The notes beneath the pieces were generated by a model, which was not told the DNA's origin, ran no database searches, and worked only from the letters and a program-made list of their open reading frames with translations. 64,000 nt of DNA from Oidiodendron maius Zn (Eukaryota > Ascomycota > Leotiomycetes > Myxotrichaceae): positions 186,001-250,000 of the forward strand of contig KN832894.1 in the NCBI GenBank assembly GCA_000827325.1, read 5' to 3'. Of this stretch, positions 9,143-21,001 are shown piece by piece. How positions within the stretch are numbered: the stretch's first letter is position 1; every line of letters begins with the position of its first letter. Made by a program: the position numbers and the translations under genes.

Positions 9143-12060
9143 TGTGAAGTGCTGTTCACTTAGAATTTGCAGCGCCAGCTACCAGAAAACAGGGAATGAA
9201 GGTTGATGCAGAAGGTTCGTCAAGCACCTAGAGAAGATATAATGATGGTACTTCAGGACACTTACACCCGCGTGGAGCATGTGCGGTTAGTAAAGGCCAA
9301 ACGGGGCGTAAAGTAAACAGGAGTCAAGAAAAGGGTTGATGAGCTCTATAGCTTTGAAATGGAAATCCAGGGGACATTTATATTCTGGTCACAACCAGTC
9401 TAGAGACGGGGAAAGAGAATATCCAGTATAGACGTCTAGGTTACCCCTTCTAGACTAGCTCTATTAACCTAGTGTACTGACGTCTAGGTTGCCACTTTTA
9501 GACTAGTGTAAGTAACCACTAACGCGGACTTTGAAGCTTTATTAATAACAGGCCTAGCTAACGTTAATAATCTCCGCCTTATTAGCCTACTTCCAAGTTC
9601 ACTATTTCTACCTGCCCTACAATCCATTCTCTTAGTGATCTCAAGTCATGTCAATGAAAACAACTTATTCAACTAAATCAACATGTCACGTCAAAATAGA
9701 TGGGTTAACGAGTCTCCCTTTTTGCACCTCCCTAGGTACAACCCTATGAATATTACTGGCAGAAAACTCAGAAAGGGTAAGGTAGCCGATTAGTAAGATT
9801 GACACTCACAGTGGTCGTCTGGGTCCTGCCGTCCATGCTTGGCAATGAGCAGTGGCTGACACGTCGTGAATATTTTAGGGGAATATTAGAGCGGGTTCAA
9901 ATACTAGTAAGATGTGATGAACGGCGGGATCCACTAACTAATGAAATCGTGCAATTCGAGCGGTCTATACCTCATACCATAGGCACTATACGGTCGTACA
10001 CTATTATACGGCCATACTACTGACAGCACTGGACAGGAGAGTGGTCATGAGGAAATCATATCTTCTTAGATGCTCACCCGAGTCCCTCTGGCCTGAGGTT
10101 GGAGACGGGCTGATCCATATTATCAATCTTTTCCTGAAGATCGGACCAGCGATTTAGTCGCTGTGGACAGGTAGTGGAACCTGAGAGATAAGATTGGATG
10201 TTTTTTGTCAGCAGCGACTGTCAGCGATTGTCGTGTCGGTGATTTGTCGCGTCAGTGATTGTCGTGTCAGTCACTGATTGTTTTTGTCAGAGATTGCTTA
10301 TATGATTGATACCCAATCCGGTGGATTGAAGCCCAACCCTGAAAGCATATATACTCCTAAGCTAGAGGGTGATATTCCAAAATAAATTGAAGTACTTTTA
10401 CACCCTTTACAGCTGTATCTACGATTCATCCTTCTGTGCGTGATATCCGTAAAGATATCATTGATCCTTAGTAGTTAGTAGCCGTATTGAGTTTAGCGCT
10501 GTATTGCTCGTAAACTTTGACAGTTTTGTCAGCAAAAAGCACTCTTGAGCTCCCCTAGCGTGACAATTTCGTACCGTGAGAATTTCATGTCAAGGCTGTG
10601 GCTTAGTTTGTTTAGCGGTAGTTCGCAAAACTAGCTTACATAGGATAATTAGACGGGGATCTTAGCGCTTTGTAAGACTTATTAGGAAGCGGAATAAACT
10701 CAGGCAATGCCAATTGCAAATGATTAAATGGGGCAAGAACCTATGTTCTGACACGCGGCACGATCTGCGTCTCCCACAAATTTACCAGTTCCTTGAAAAG
10801 TGGTACTTAGGCAGGAAAATCGATTAAATAAGTGATCTTACGACGCAGACAGGCTTCTGGAAAGATATCAGGGGTTTTGTGGCGATGTGGCTAGAAATGT
10901 TGCAAAGCCTCCCGCAGGGAAACATCTATCTTTACTGTCCCGCCATCTCGTTCCGGATATGGTAGGTAGTTCGGTCACAGGTCCTGGTGTTATGAAGACT
11001 TTGCCATGGGCCAGGATCAATGGCAAGAGTGAGTGGTTATACACTGTATCCTGGTGGATGGTCATACAGAGCATTGGCACTATGGAGCTTCTTGTTAGCG
11101 CTCGCAAAAAATAGGGGATATGGCTGGGCCGACGACCATTGTCGTATCCATTGCTACATAGTTATCCTGTTCCTGAGCACTAATCCGAGCTATCATGTTC
11201 GCAGTTTGGGAAGACGCTAGATTGAGCTTCTGCTGTAGCTTTTGCATACCTTTAATATCGTAGGCCGCCTCAACTTACAAGCTAATTCAGACATCCAGGA
11301 GATGCAGGGCGGCGACCTTATGGTCTATCATCCCATTTACCATCTTGTTGGTTTTAATCGCAATGTATTCAATGCTTCACAACCGGAGAGTACAACCCGG
11401 AACTAATTATGCTTAGTAGAATGCTATGAGCTGTATTTTCGCCAAGATAATAGTTATGGAGTTTACTTCTCGTTGACATTGCCATCGTTAATTCAGAGGT
11501 GTGCCTTAGAGTGACAGAGCGCTACTTTCTGCAAACTCCTACCAGCATAGCGTATTTTGAAGGGCCGTTAGCGGATAAGGCTAGTAAGTTGTATATAAGA
11601 TCTTACATAAGCTCAGGTGAACCATCGGCCACGTAGATACTGAAATGCAGCTTAGCATGTATCTGGGTAAAAAGTTAATCCATAAGTCTTAACTACCCTG
11701 GTGTTTCTACTGGCCGGCAACTAACAAACCGAGTTAGGTGATACGCTTCATCGAGGTTTCTCCTCGTACAAAATAGTGCTTACTCTCGAAGTAATTAGGA
11801 TCGTCGGCACTCAACCCGTAAGCACTAAACACCCCAAAAGGTAACATTAAGCTCACTTCCTGAAGAGAGAAAATAGGGTGGGATTTGCGGCCATATGGCC
11901 CTAGGCGGACTGTCTTGGACACGGTGGAGGAGGCGATCTTGCAACAGTGTATTTATTTATCTTGGATGCATGCGCTTATAGAGCCCCGTTTTGTTCCAGC
12001 TATTGATCGTATATTCATCAGTCACATACTTTTCCATTCTGCTACATTGTGAACTTCGCC
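9143..12060. other. Long intergenic region with degenerate repeats
   Basis: No gene recognised. At 9420-9510 the words gacgtctaggtt and ctagacta recur. At 10206-10300 there is a degenerate short array of gtcagtgattgtcgt-like units, followed by the 30-base word shared with 4410-4441. Frames around 10868-11220 overlap on both strands and show no domain. Probably decayed repeat DNA. Confidence 0.4.
10206..10315 (+). repeat. Degenerate short tandem array and dispersed 30-mer
   Basis: Repeats of gtcagcgattgtcgtgtc / gtcagtgattgtcgtgtc with drifted spacing, ending in gtcagagattgcttatat.attgataccc. The last stretch is also present at 4410-4441, so it belongs to a dispersed repeat. Confidence 0.5.
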
Positions 12061-13617
12061 ATGAGACTCGTCCCTATTGCCTTGGCGACAACACTGTCGG
12101 TACTCTCTTGCTCAGAGCCGAACCCTTTCTACGGTCGATCTAGGCTATGAGATTCACCAAGCAATCTCTTTCAATGTAGGTAAACTTATCACTGCTAAAG
12201 GAGATTGGGCGAACTGATGGGAATTGGAAACGGGCGGATTCTACCATTTCTCCAACATTTGTTACGCTCAACCTCCTGTGGGCCTATTCCTGAACGTATA
12301 CGTCCCGAGGTAATTTCCTCGTAGCGGAACAATGATTCGTGCAAAAGAGCCTCGGTCATGGTTTGGATCTACGTTGACGGGTTTACATTTACTGACCGCA
12401 ACTACAATCCGGCTGGTTTGATTGCGCGGAGCAAAGAGAACAGTGACGGAGTTATCTATGTTTCTATTAACTATCGAGTGAGTGACACCATGCCTGACTG
12501 TGGTGAGCCGTGAAAACTAATTTGCTTGTACGCTTCAGGGAGGTCCTTTCGGTTTCCTGTCTGGACCCGAACTCAGAGCAAATGGCACAGCCAACGCAGG
12601 TCTCTTGGACCAGCGATTTGCCCTCGAGTGGGTACAGAAGCACATACCGAAGTTTGGAGGTGACCCGAACAGAGTCACGGTATTTGGTCAGTCCGCTGGC
12701 GCTGCATCGATCATGCACCAGATTACTGCCTATGGCGGTCGAGCCGGCCCCGCTCCATTTTCGCAGGCTATAATGGCGTCCCCCGCATTCCAGCCCATTA
12801 ATTCCAACTTCCAACAGAGTCAGGTATGCACAAACTTCTTGACTGCATTGAACGTTACCTCTATTCAGGAGGCTCATCAACTCCCATACGACAAGCTTGT
12901 AGCTGCTAACACCAAGTTGGTCACGCCAGCTGATTACGGCCAGTTCACATTTTCAGCAACCGTCGATGGATCTTTCGTCCCAGGCCTGCCGGGACAGCTC
13001 CTCCATCAAGGAGAGTTTGACTATCATGTGAAGATCCTCATTGGGCATAACTCTAACGAGGCTTCATACTGGATTAACCCGAACGCCACCAGCGAAGCCG
13101 ATTTCACCGCGAATCTCCAGTCTGCCTTCTTGACCATCCCCAGTTCGATTACGAATTACATCTCTGGCGTTCTATATCCATACCCTAACTACTCGAATAT
13201 CAACCAAACAGCGGCGATAGGGTACACTACACCCTCTGACAGGTTTGAGTTATCTTAAGTGATGCCTCGATCAACTGCAATGCATAATTTTTGGCTAGCG
13301 CATTTTCCGCGATCCAACCAGAGAAGTATGCCTATGAATTTAGCGTTCCACCAAGGTACCATGGAGAAGACGTCCCTTACTTCTATTACAATGGCCCTTC
13401 GCCTCTCGTCAAGAATGAGACGATCGCTTTGGCCATGCAGACTTACTATACTCACTTCGCCATTACGGGGTTACCGAATAATGGCCAGTATCCCGACTTT
13501 CAGCAATATGGAACAGGCTCAAATGTGCTAGGTCTAAATGTGACCGGAATTGCCGTGAAGAAGGATCCCGCTGACAACTCGCGGTGTCGATGGTGGCAGC
13601 AGGCCCTCTATTTCTAA
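12061..13617 (+). pseudogene. Type B carboxylesterase/lipase pseudogene
   Basis: The order of family landmarks is kept: a signal-peptide-like start (MRLVPIALATTLSVLS), GGFYHFSNICYAQPPVG, LFLNVYVPR, GVIYVSINYR, the intron 12478-12539, [39 protein letters not shown], the nucleophile elbow [24 protein letters not shown] with the acidic residue, and PPRYHGEDVPYFYYNG with the His. Damage includes a frameshift near 12120; loss of the segment normally between PPVG and LFLNVYVP; replacement of the oxyanion-hole HGGG by YVDGF; a frameshift near 13250; and a stop in CNA*FLA (about 13284). It would have been a secreted ester hydrolase. Confidence 0.85.
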
Positions 13618-14884
13618 GTATGGATTTAAAGGCCTTCTATATTGATACTAATTATCGAGTAAACCTGAAATTTTCACAAGTGGACCCTCTCTACAACCTA
13701 CTTGTACACTTTATTTGCAAATAAAGGGCCGTTTAGAGTAACTTAGGAGGTAAATCAAATTAAAGATAGACGTAAAGTGGTTTCTCAACATGCTACCAAC
13801 ATTAACTGAAGCTACTCAGAATCTGATGAACTAGATGTTCGTATAGCATGACAAGTTCGCGTAATATGACCAGTCTTTCCGCAAGTGAACAGCATCGCGC
13901 AGTTGATAACCTCCTCTTGAGCTCTTATTACGTCTTATCTGCTCATCAGCCTCCTTATGAGCCGTAATATCAATCGTATACTCTGTAGTAAGTACACCTC
14001 CCCGACAGATACAAGTCTCCTACTTACAATTTGCCCAGCCTTCTAGTATTAAATTAGATATCCTTGCTACAGCTATACAGTAAAATAGTGATCGATTCAA
14101 TTACCTTATACTCTAGCTAAGGCAGCAGTTTTACAGTGAGCTGTCGCTTCCTTACAAAGGTCGAGTATCCAGGCCCTGACTGCCTTCTTCGTATCAGTAA
14201 TATTTGTCCACAATTTGGATGTGATATCTATGACAGGCTCAGAGCGCCATTGATAATCAATGGACTCCATTGTGATCGATAAGGGTGGTTGATCAAGGTG
14301 GTTGATTGAACAGGTTTGTTGATTGAACAGGTTGGTTGCGAAATAAGACCCTGAAAAGCAGAAATAAACAACGCGTCGCGTAGGAATAGAAAGGCACTTA
14401 AGTTTATACGAGTACATTGACCTATTGTAGATTACTATCTTATTCTATAGTGACACTCAAATGAGCCTACTATACCATGAAAGGCGGTCCTAGTAATTAA
14501 GTAATTTGTTCGGGCGGTTTGGATAATAAATATTTTCATGGGCGGTTTTAGAGATTTGCCGTTAAGAATAACATGGAATATCATTAAGGATTCTCGCTAA
14601 CATCCGGTTTTGCAACGGCTAAGGCGCCAGCAAAGGGCGCAGATCTATTAGCTCATGAAATGCACCTTTAGATCCTGAGATCTGCACTCTTTGTAAGGCA
14701 AATGAAGCACATAGCAAACGTCGAAGGGCCAATTCTGTGAGGATCCATCATGTGTTCGAGTAGTGGGCCCTCCAGCAGCCCTACTAGTAGTCCCCTGATA
14801 TAGAATTACATAACAGCCTAAGAAACTGTACTCACCTTTCGCTGACGAGAGAGCAATTTCTAAGCAGGTTAGGCATTCCTGTTT
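13618..14884. other. Intergenic, repeat relics only
   Basis: No gene recognised. A 19-base direct repeat (gttgattgaacaggt) lies at about 14301-14336. A minus-strand frame at 14106-14417 has no domain I can name. Confidence 0.4.
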
Positions 14885-15222
14885 AGCCACCTAGTTAGCC
14901 AGGGCTTCGATACTGGGGTTTCCCTTATAGCACACAATATACTACTCGCAGCAGCCCGAATATGCTGGCGCTCTGGATTCAAGCCTGCCTTAATTCACCT
15001 CTCGTAATACAGCTTTAAAGCTTTATCTTGCGCGTCATTTAGACGCGTATTTCGACCACCTCGAGATGACTTAGGAGGCCTACCCTTTGTACAGGCAATA
15101 AGGACCCTGTATTGAGCAGTATATCGACGCGCTGCAGCCCTCTAGGACATGAATTGACCCCTCTTCATTGCCTGGATAGCCTGCTGGATGCGACCCTCTT
15201 CTTCAGCCGAAGGTGTTCCCAT
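14885..15222 (-). pseudogene. Pogo/Fot1-like transposase, N-terminal remnant
   Basis: Starting at an ATG at 15222 the minus strand reads EEEGRIQQAIQAMKRGQF, then a stop, then RAAARRYTAQYRVLIA and GRPPKSSRGGRNTRLND. This is the psq/CENP-B helix-turn-helix start typical of fungal pogo-superfamily (DDE_1) transposases. Downstream pieces such as GLNPERQHIRAAASSIL and PVSKPWLTRWLNRNAY continue the second DNA-binding half in another frame, with stops and small shifts. The catalytic DDE domain is absent. Confidence 0.7.
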
Positions 15223-15445
15223 ATCGTCGATATCGAATTAGCCGGAAAAATTCACAAAAGGTCAATTTGAAATGGTTGTGGTGGTGCTGGCATTGAATTA
15301 CTAGTAAAATTGTATGGGGACGGGCGTTTTGGCTGTACCTCGCCTAGTTTACCGGAAACTAGGTGAGAAGGTGGAAACCTCGCGATTAGGGGTTCTGATC
15401 CACTTACTGTCCTGATCCGCTTACTGTACAACTACGTTACACGTG

Positions 15446-15522
15446 ATGGGCTGAATCATTAAATCCTAAAGCGGAAAGATGGACGGGATTTAGCTACTAG
15501 CGGACGGGATTTAGCTGGTCCC
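15446..15522 (-). repeat. Relic of a Mutator-like terminal repeat, right-hand orientation
   Basis: The complement begins GGGACCAGCTAAATC and continues through a duplicated agctaaatcccgtcc, catctttccgctttagg and tgattcagccca. This is the same block order as the terminal repeats of the 32983-35423 element. It shares GGGACCAGCTAAATC with the relic at 6322, but the flanking bases show no common target duplication. Confidence 0.55.
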
Positions 15523-16097
15523 TAGATCTATCATAAAAGACACTACACCGATGTAACTTGGCATGTACGCAAGGTAATTTTGCGACCTGTGGGCTTTCCC
15601 AGCTTCCTAGGCCCCGATAACGATCTTCAGGTTCTGGAACCTGGCGTGGTGGTGGCAATATGTTCGCGATTGAGGGTTGTGGAAGCAAACCATTATACGA
15701 CCTCAAGCAAACTGTACCTGTCTAAGAATTGGGAAGAGGGGGCGCGGCTGCAATATGGTGGTGGAGGGATTCGTTACCTAGCTCCATCACTAGCGTCCTT
15801 ACAATAGTATAGTTGGGTAGTGCTAATCATAGGAGAACTGGCACGGGTACGATGAGACAGAGCCCATACTTGTGAGCGTTCGCACACATTTAATCACCAA
15901 TATCAAAGGGACGCCATCCAAGTCACGAGGCTAGTATAGTGACAGCTGCTGCAGAGCCACGAAGTCGTCTGAAACAATATAGATGCTGTTATTGAGCGGA
16001 GTTTACCTCATGCTCCGCTTGTCCCAACGCAAAATCTATATGCCCTTCGCATCTCTATAACAGTTTCATCAATAATCTCTTTCAGACAAGTGCTATC

Positions 16098-17107
16098 CTA
16101 GGCGGCGGCGGCGTGCTCCATAGCACTCGCGCTCTTGATTCTGCTGTTCTCCCCTGTGATTCCAGTGGATTTCTCCTGCTCCTCACGATGCTCCTGCTTT
16201 CTCAGCTTCCTCTTGGATCTCAGGCCACCGAAGCCAGTCATAGCCTCCTTAACGGCGAAGACCGGGTTGAAGACGTTCAGGGCGAGGCAAGTGACGATGA
16301 CCATGATGCCCTCAAACCCAACGAACAGCCACTGATGCCTGATGAGGTTTCCGGTCCAGCCCTCGCTCAGCTCCGCGACTCTGTACACGCTTCGCCAGAA
16401 GATGCAGATCGTCGCGAGCGTCAGCGTGCCGACGAAGCCCTTGAACCTCAAGCTCCCGCGCGTCTGCACAAAGATTGGGTTCTGGTCGAAGGCGTCCTCA
16501 CCCATGGACCTGTAGCGCTTGTAACTCCGGAGCGCGAAGTCCACGCAGAGAATCATGAAAATGAGAAGCGTGACGACCTGGATAGACAACCCGGCGATCA
16601 TGATGTTGTCGCCAGTATTGGGGTTCTTGCCAGAGTGCGAGGCCGCGGAGGCGATTCCACCACCGGCAGCCTGGAGCAGCAGGGACCCGAGATCGCATGG
16701 AATGAACTGGTTCGGGAATTAGTGAGGAAGATTTTTTTGTTCCAAGAAGGATGGAAGCTTACAATTCTAGTATACGACTCTGGGGCGATCCTGGAGTTTC
16801 CGGACCAAAGTCATACACTATTCTCCGAAGACAGGTAGATTCCACCCGCCATAAACGTCAAGCATACGACCTGCATGAGGAATCCATTATTGTCCCACTG
16901 ATTCTTCCAGATCATGATACGGCCCGCATAGCCCTGGACTTCCAAGATGACACCGCTCAGCATCGAAACCGTGAAGGCTGTGGCGCGCCGGGTTAAGGTA
17001 TAGGTGAGGATGTATGCGAGGAGAGAGATGGAGAAGAGAGCCAGGAAAGCCGCGTTGGCGCCTATGGACACGCGGTAAAAGTGGATGGACGACGACCAGA
17101 TATGACA
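16098..17107 (-). CDS. RTA1-like membrane protein with two frame lesions
   Basis: The RTA1 family (lipid-translocating-exporter-like, seven membrane spans) is clear: FYRVSIGANAAFLALF, SGVILEVQGYAGRIM, QVVCLTFMAGGIYL, RIAPESYTRI, intron 16707-16762, FIPCDLGSLLLQAAGGGI, IMIAGLSIQVVTLLIF, RGSLRFKGFVGTLTLATICI and FWRSVYRVAELSEGW, then a charged cytoplasmic tail. Between GGIYLS and SRIAPES the sequence RRIVYDFGPE lies in a different frame. A missing CT and a missing A (three bases in total) explain this, and the frame is restored afterwards, but a stop (TGA) is met in between. Either two lesions or two assembly errors. The 5' exon is not resolved upstream of 17107. Relatives confer resistance to lipid-active stress. 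Confidence 0.7.
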
Positions 17108-18737
17108 GTGATCAACACGACCCTGATGTGACAGCTGGTGCTAATAATAAGGGCAGCAGTCACTGCAGAATATTCGCGGCAGCAACAAGAGAAAGGGTGG
17201 GAAGCCAATAACAACCAGTAAATGACGACGAAGGGAGAGACGAGAAGATGATAAGAAATATAGAAGCAGGTAAGCTGAATCTAAGAGTCGAAATAGTACC
17301 GTTGGGGTGTCGCGGCGCGGTGCCCGTTAGTGGAAACTTCAAATTCAAATGAAGCTGGCTTCGGTGCATGGGGCCGGGTACCCTCGCATTGTCCGAGGTG
17401 ACAGTGCTTCTCATGCTATCTCGACACGAGTCTAACTTTATTTTCGAGTTTCTTTCGTTAATGAGTCCTCCATGTATATAAGCTCGCTAAACCCCTTTCG
17501 CCTTTTCTTCATTATTCTCAATCACTTGAGCTTGATCGTCCCTCCTCATTGCAAATTTTCTGGTTAAACCGGAACGCCACCCAAGCTTAAACGAACCGGA
17601 GGCAACCCAAATGGCCAATCAGAATCGCCAGAGTCCGAAGCCCTCGCTCCCGACGTCTGCTGTCAGCGTGTCAGTCATGTGCAGTATCGACGGGGCGGGC
17701 CCATGACACTTATATATTAACAGTAAGCAAAGTATTGCATTGCTAGTGACATATAGCCTCGGTTAGCCAAAACTAACTGGTGGGTACAGGAGAAGGGTGC
17801 AAGGAGAATGCCGCGAAGATCCGTAGCTTTTCGCAAAATCTTCCTAACGGGGTACAAAGTTTTGTCATAGAGCCGGTTGGCACGGCTCCTGGTAGGGTAC
17901 TTATTGCACAATTGAGTTTCTTGGTCAAATTGCCCGCTTCAGGAAAGTGGTATCATGTGGCTGAAGTAGAGGAGGGAGCCAACACGAGTGAAGACAGAAA
18001 GTATTTTACGATTTCGAATCATGGTCAACGTTACAAATTGCATGAGATATAATTTCACCTGTTGATGTTACACTCGCATCCCTACTCCATAATAATCCTC
18101 GAGCTTCAAGCTCCGCGAGACATGGCTCCAAATATGTATGCACCCAGGCGTACCTCTTCGGCACAACACCACCTAGCACTGCACTACAGCTTGAGCTGCA
18201 GCGTCAAAGCGATCATTTTGATCGAGATAAATGTATTATCATTCATACCCTGTTTTTATGATCAGTCATCTAGGAATATTTTGCCTTATGCTGAAACTTT
18301 ACATGAAAATCTGTAACAGGGCTATTTGATATCAGCGATGCTACAGCATTACCTTCGTCGCCTATATTTCCAATACTAGTACCATAATGAATACATCAGT
18401 TTCTAACCCTAACCCTTGCCTTCCAAGCTCTCCAAAATAATCCTAAACTTACTTTCTAGAATGCAGCTCAACTATATAGTGTACTATATACAACCTTCAA
18501 TAACTGATTCGCCAGTTAACAGTTGCAATACGACTGCTAGACTAAATCTTGAAAAACCTACTAATTCTAAAGAAATAGTAACTGTTTAATATATTCTTGA
18601 CCTTATTTCTAAAGGGTTCCTTTTTTAGGCTATATAGTATAGAAGATACAGCTAATCTTCTATTTACTAAACGAAATACAGAATATATTAGACTGTACTA
18701 GACTTTAAACTTTATAAAACAACAACTATAGTTTATC
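17108..18737. other. Intergenic, no gene recognised
   Basis: It probably holds the promoter and unresolved first exon of the RTA1-like gene. A TATA-like tgtatataag occurs near 17472. The frame at 17780-18052 has no known domain. A two-unit telomere-like ctaaccctaaccc occurs at about 18403. The last 300 bases are AT-rich and merge into LTR copy C. Confidence 0.4.
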
Positions 18738-18993
18738 TTGAACTGAGGCAATATAGGTGCACAGGTTGTAGTCAGGAATCAAGGTGAAACTCAGTGTTAT
18801 ATTAAGTGATGCAGAGACAACTAAAGTAAGAAGAGATTCAGGAGAACTAGAGCCTTTTATGCTCAACACTATACACTCAATTGAGTCACCAAATAGGCTC
18901 CCACCTGGTTACCTTATAGGCACCGGTAGGCAGCCTAATAGGCAGATGTGTAGTATGTGTAAATGTGCCTGAAGCCCTAGGACCTAGTCAATA
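18738..18993 (-). repeat. Decayed LTR, copy C
   Basis: On the minus strand it runs from TATTGACTAGG, via a tttagttgtctctgcatcac block and gagtttcaccttga, to a cctcagttcaag end: the same LTR family as copy B. It faces copy D across 86 bp of AT-rich DNA. Confidence 0.65.
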
Positions 18994-19079
18994 GTTTATT
19001 ATATATTTTAATTAAAAGTATAATTATTAAAGAGCTAATATAAAAATCTAACTATAATTAGAGTCTAGTTTATATTTAT

Positions 19080-19285
19080 TGTTGATCAGGGCCTCAAGCG
19101 TGCATCCCTCAGGATTCAGGATCTAGGATTCAGAGGATTTATATGAGTCGCTAAGAGGCCGAATGGGCCTCTATATAGAGGCCTTACTCCAGCGTACCTG
19201 CATTCGATAGTTGTCTCTGCATCACTCAATTTGTCTACTGCTTTCCGCAAAGCTGTACGCCGAAAGCCTATAGTGAATATAACGT
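19080..19285 (+). repeat. Truncated LTR, copy D
   Basis: Begins TGTTGATCAGGGCCTCAAGC and carries ggattcaggatctaggattc, a tctatatagaggcc promoter-like block, agttgtctctgcatcactc and gctttccgcaaagc. It then stops matching after agtgaatataacg, short of the 3' end seen in copy B. Confidence 0.7.
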
Positions 19286-19710
19286 CCGTCCCTAAGTGCC
19301 GAGAAACCCACCGTGCCGAGAAAAAAATAAATACTTCACCTTAAACTTCATAAAATCCATACACACACAAGCACCCCCTATATTTTTTGTATTAGTTATG
19401 TTCTATAGCCAATTCTAAAGATATTAAGAACCTCTTAGTAAGAGGACGAAATTGTATGATCTTTCTCGCGCTTGATTTGCAGGATGCTCTCATTTATAGT
19501 ACAATAGAATTCTTCCGCTACACCTCCACCACGGTACTTTTCCCACTCCTGATATTTATAAACAGGCGTTACCCTAGTTGCATATATTCAATACCATGCT
19601 AGAAATGATTATCAAGCTTTGTGGCTACTATAGCATGGCAGACTAGGATAAATAGCTCGCTATCACTCGCTTATAGTCTTAAATACTCGCCTACAGTTAT
19701 AGGCCTAGTA

Positions 19711-20076
19711 TTAGAGCAGTATATTTAACCTGTCTTCACCCGCAACACTACTCCACCTCTTAATAGCCTCCTCGATCTTCTCTCTAGAAGCCTGAACAGG
19801 CAGGAGTCGTAGCCTCTTCCTTTGCCTCTGCCTGTGTTTTGTATTATTGTTTATTTGCCGGCAAGTAATGCAAGTTAAGAGTTGACCTTTAAACTCATGG
19901 AAGGGTTTTAATTGACAGCAACTTGAGCAGTAGTCTTCCTGGCCCTTTTGCGTCCCTTGTGCCTGCCCTCCTGGGTGTGGCCCTCCTGAGTGCAGCCTCC
20001 CCGAGTGCAGCCCTCCTGCCGTATCCTCCGCTGCTCCTTTTGCCGCCGGTATTGTCTCTTCCGTTGTACGTGACAC
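19711..20076 (-). CDS. Small Cys-rich (zinc-ribbon-like) hypothetical protein
   Basis: A 121-codon frame. Residues 10-40 are low complexity (GGLHSGRLHSGGPHPGG, from short DNA duplications). The middle has two CxxC pairs, YCSSCCQLKPFHEF and LTCITCRQ, followed by a basic KHRQRQRKRLR. The spacing suggests a zinc ribbon of the kind found in small repeat-associated fungal proteins. No family is assigned with confidence, and the gene lies next to LTR debris, so it may belong to a mobile element. Confidence 0.35.
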   Translation of the reverse strand: MSRTTEETIPAAKGAAEDTAGGLHSGRLHSGGPHPGGQAQGTQKGQEDYCSSCCQLKPFHEFKGQLLTCITCRQINNNTKHRQRQRKRLRLLPVQASREKIEEAIKRWSSVAGEDRLNILL

Positions 20077-20511
20077 GCCTGGCAGGAGAGTAAGTGGAAG
20101 CCAAGTCTATCAAAAGGATATTCTTGAACATATCAAAATTGTTTGCATATAGAGCAACAAAAGCGCTCAAAAGGAAAGGAAGGATTTAGTCGTGTTTGAC
20201 GTGTATTTTGACGGAATTTATATGATTTGCATACCCTGTCTTGACAACAATTAAAACAATATAGCATTCTAAAGTAGATAGGTTAGAAAATAGTATTTAA
20301 GAAGGATAGTACTTACCTAAAGATATAGACTAAAGAGGTAGATCAAAGAAATAGGTTAGAAAGGCTATAGAGGTAGATTAGAGGCGCCATCTAGACCTTG
20401 CAAGCTCGGCCTAATGGCGCCAGGGCTGGTGCGTAACCACGTAAATTTGGTACGGAGTAAGTCACGTTGTAGTGACTGTATTGTACGGATAATTTTTCAG
20501 TATATATATAG

Positions 20512-20922
20512 GATTGTTCAAATGGAGCGTGTGGAACTGCTGTTGCCAGCACTGTCATTGCTTATGAGAGCGCCTATTGCTCATCAGCGCTAGCAACTCG
20601 AGGCTCGGTGACCGCGACCCCTACCGCGACAGGAGTTGCGGCTCTGCCCTCTTGTGGCCAGACATGTTTTAACAATATGCTCAGGCAATATTCGAGTCTG
20701 GGATGCGCAACCGCCGATCCGGCATGTCTTTGCCAAAACATCAACTTTTATTACGGCCTTCGAGACTGCTCGAATGCTGTCTGCGGTTCAGATATGAATG
20801 CTGTCTCGACCATACTTGCCTTTGAGAGCTCGTACTGCGCCTCGCGACGGCAGCTCCTAAAACCAAGTAGTGACCGTAAAAGGATGGATTTTGAAATGTA
20901 TATATACGCATACCACTGTTAG
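20512..20922 (+). pseudogene. CFEM-domain protein, 5'-truncated
   Basis: The frame opens abruptly after a TAG at about 20512 with DCSNGACGTAVAST and VIAYESAYCSS, the tail of one CFEM module. A short Thr/Ala linker follows, then a complete second CFEM module: ALPSCGQTCFNNML, LGCATADPACLCQN, CSNAVCGSDMNAVS and FESSYC, with eight cysteines. The protein was therefore a secreted or wall-anchored multi-CFEM protein, a family that includes haem-binding and GPI-anchored effectors. The signal peptide, the first module's start and a GPI tail are missing. The break at 20512 follows a tatatata tract and suggests a rearrangement. Confidence 0.75.
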
Positions 20923-21001
20923 GTACATAATCTGTAGCATAATGAATGGATATTTCCCATGCATCAAACGTTTTCTCCTTGCAACTACCCTCGAGAGCTG
21001 T

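Noticed and set aside
14106-14417. 103-codon minus-strand frame considered as a second transposase start
   Set aside because: No DNA-binding or catalytic motif; resemblance to MULE N-termini too weak.
16113-16838. 241-codon plus-strand frame
   Set aside because: Antisense shadow of the RTA1-like gene; no domain.
18400-18416. Two CCCTAA units, also at about 25101, considered as interstitial telomere repeats
   Set aside because: Two units are expected by chance in this much AT-rich sequence; no longer array found.
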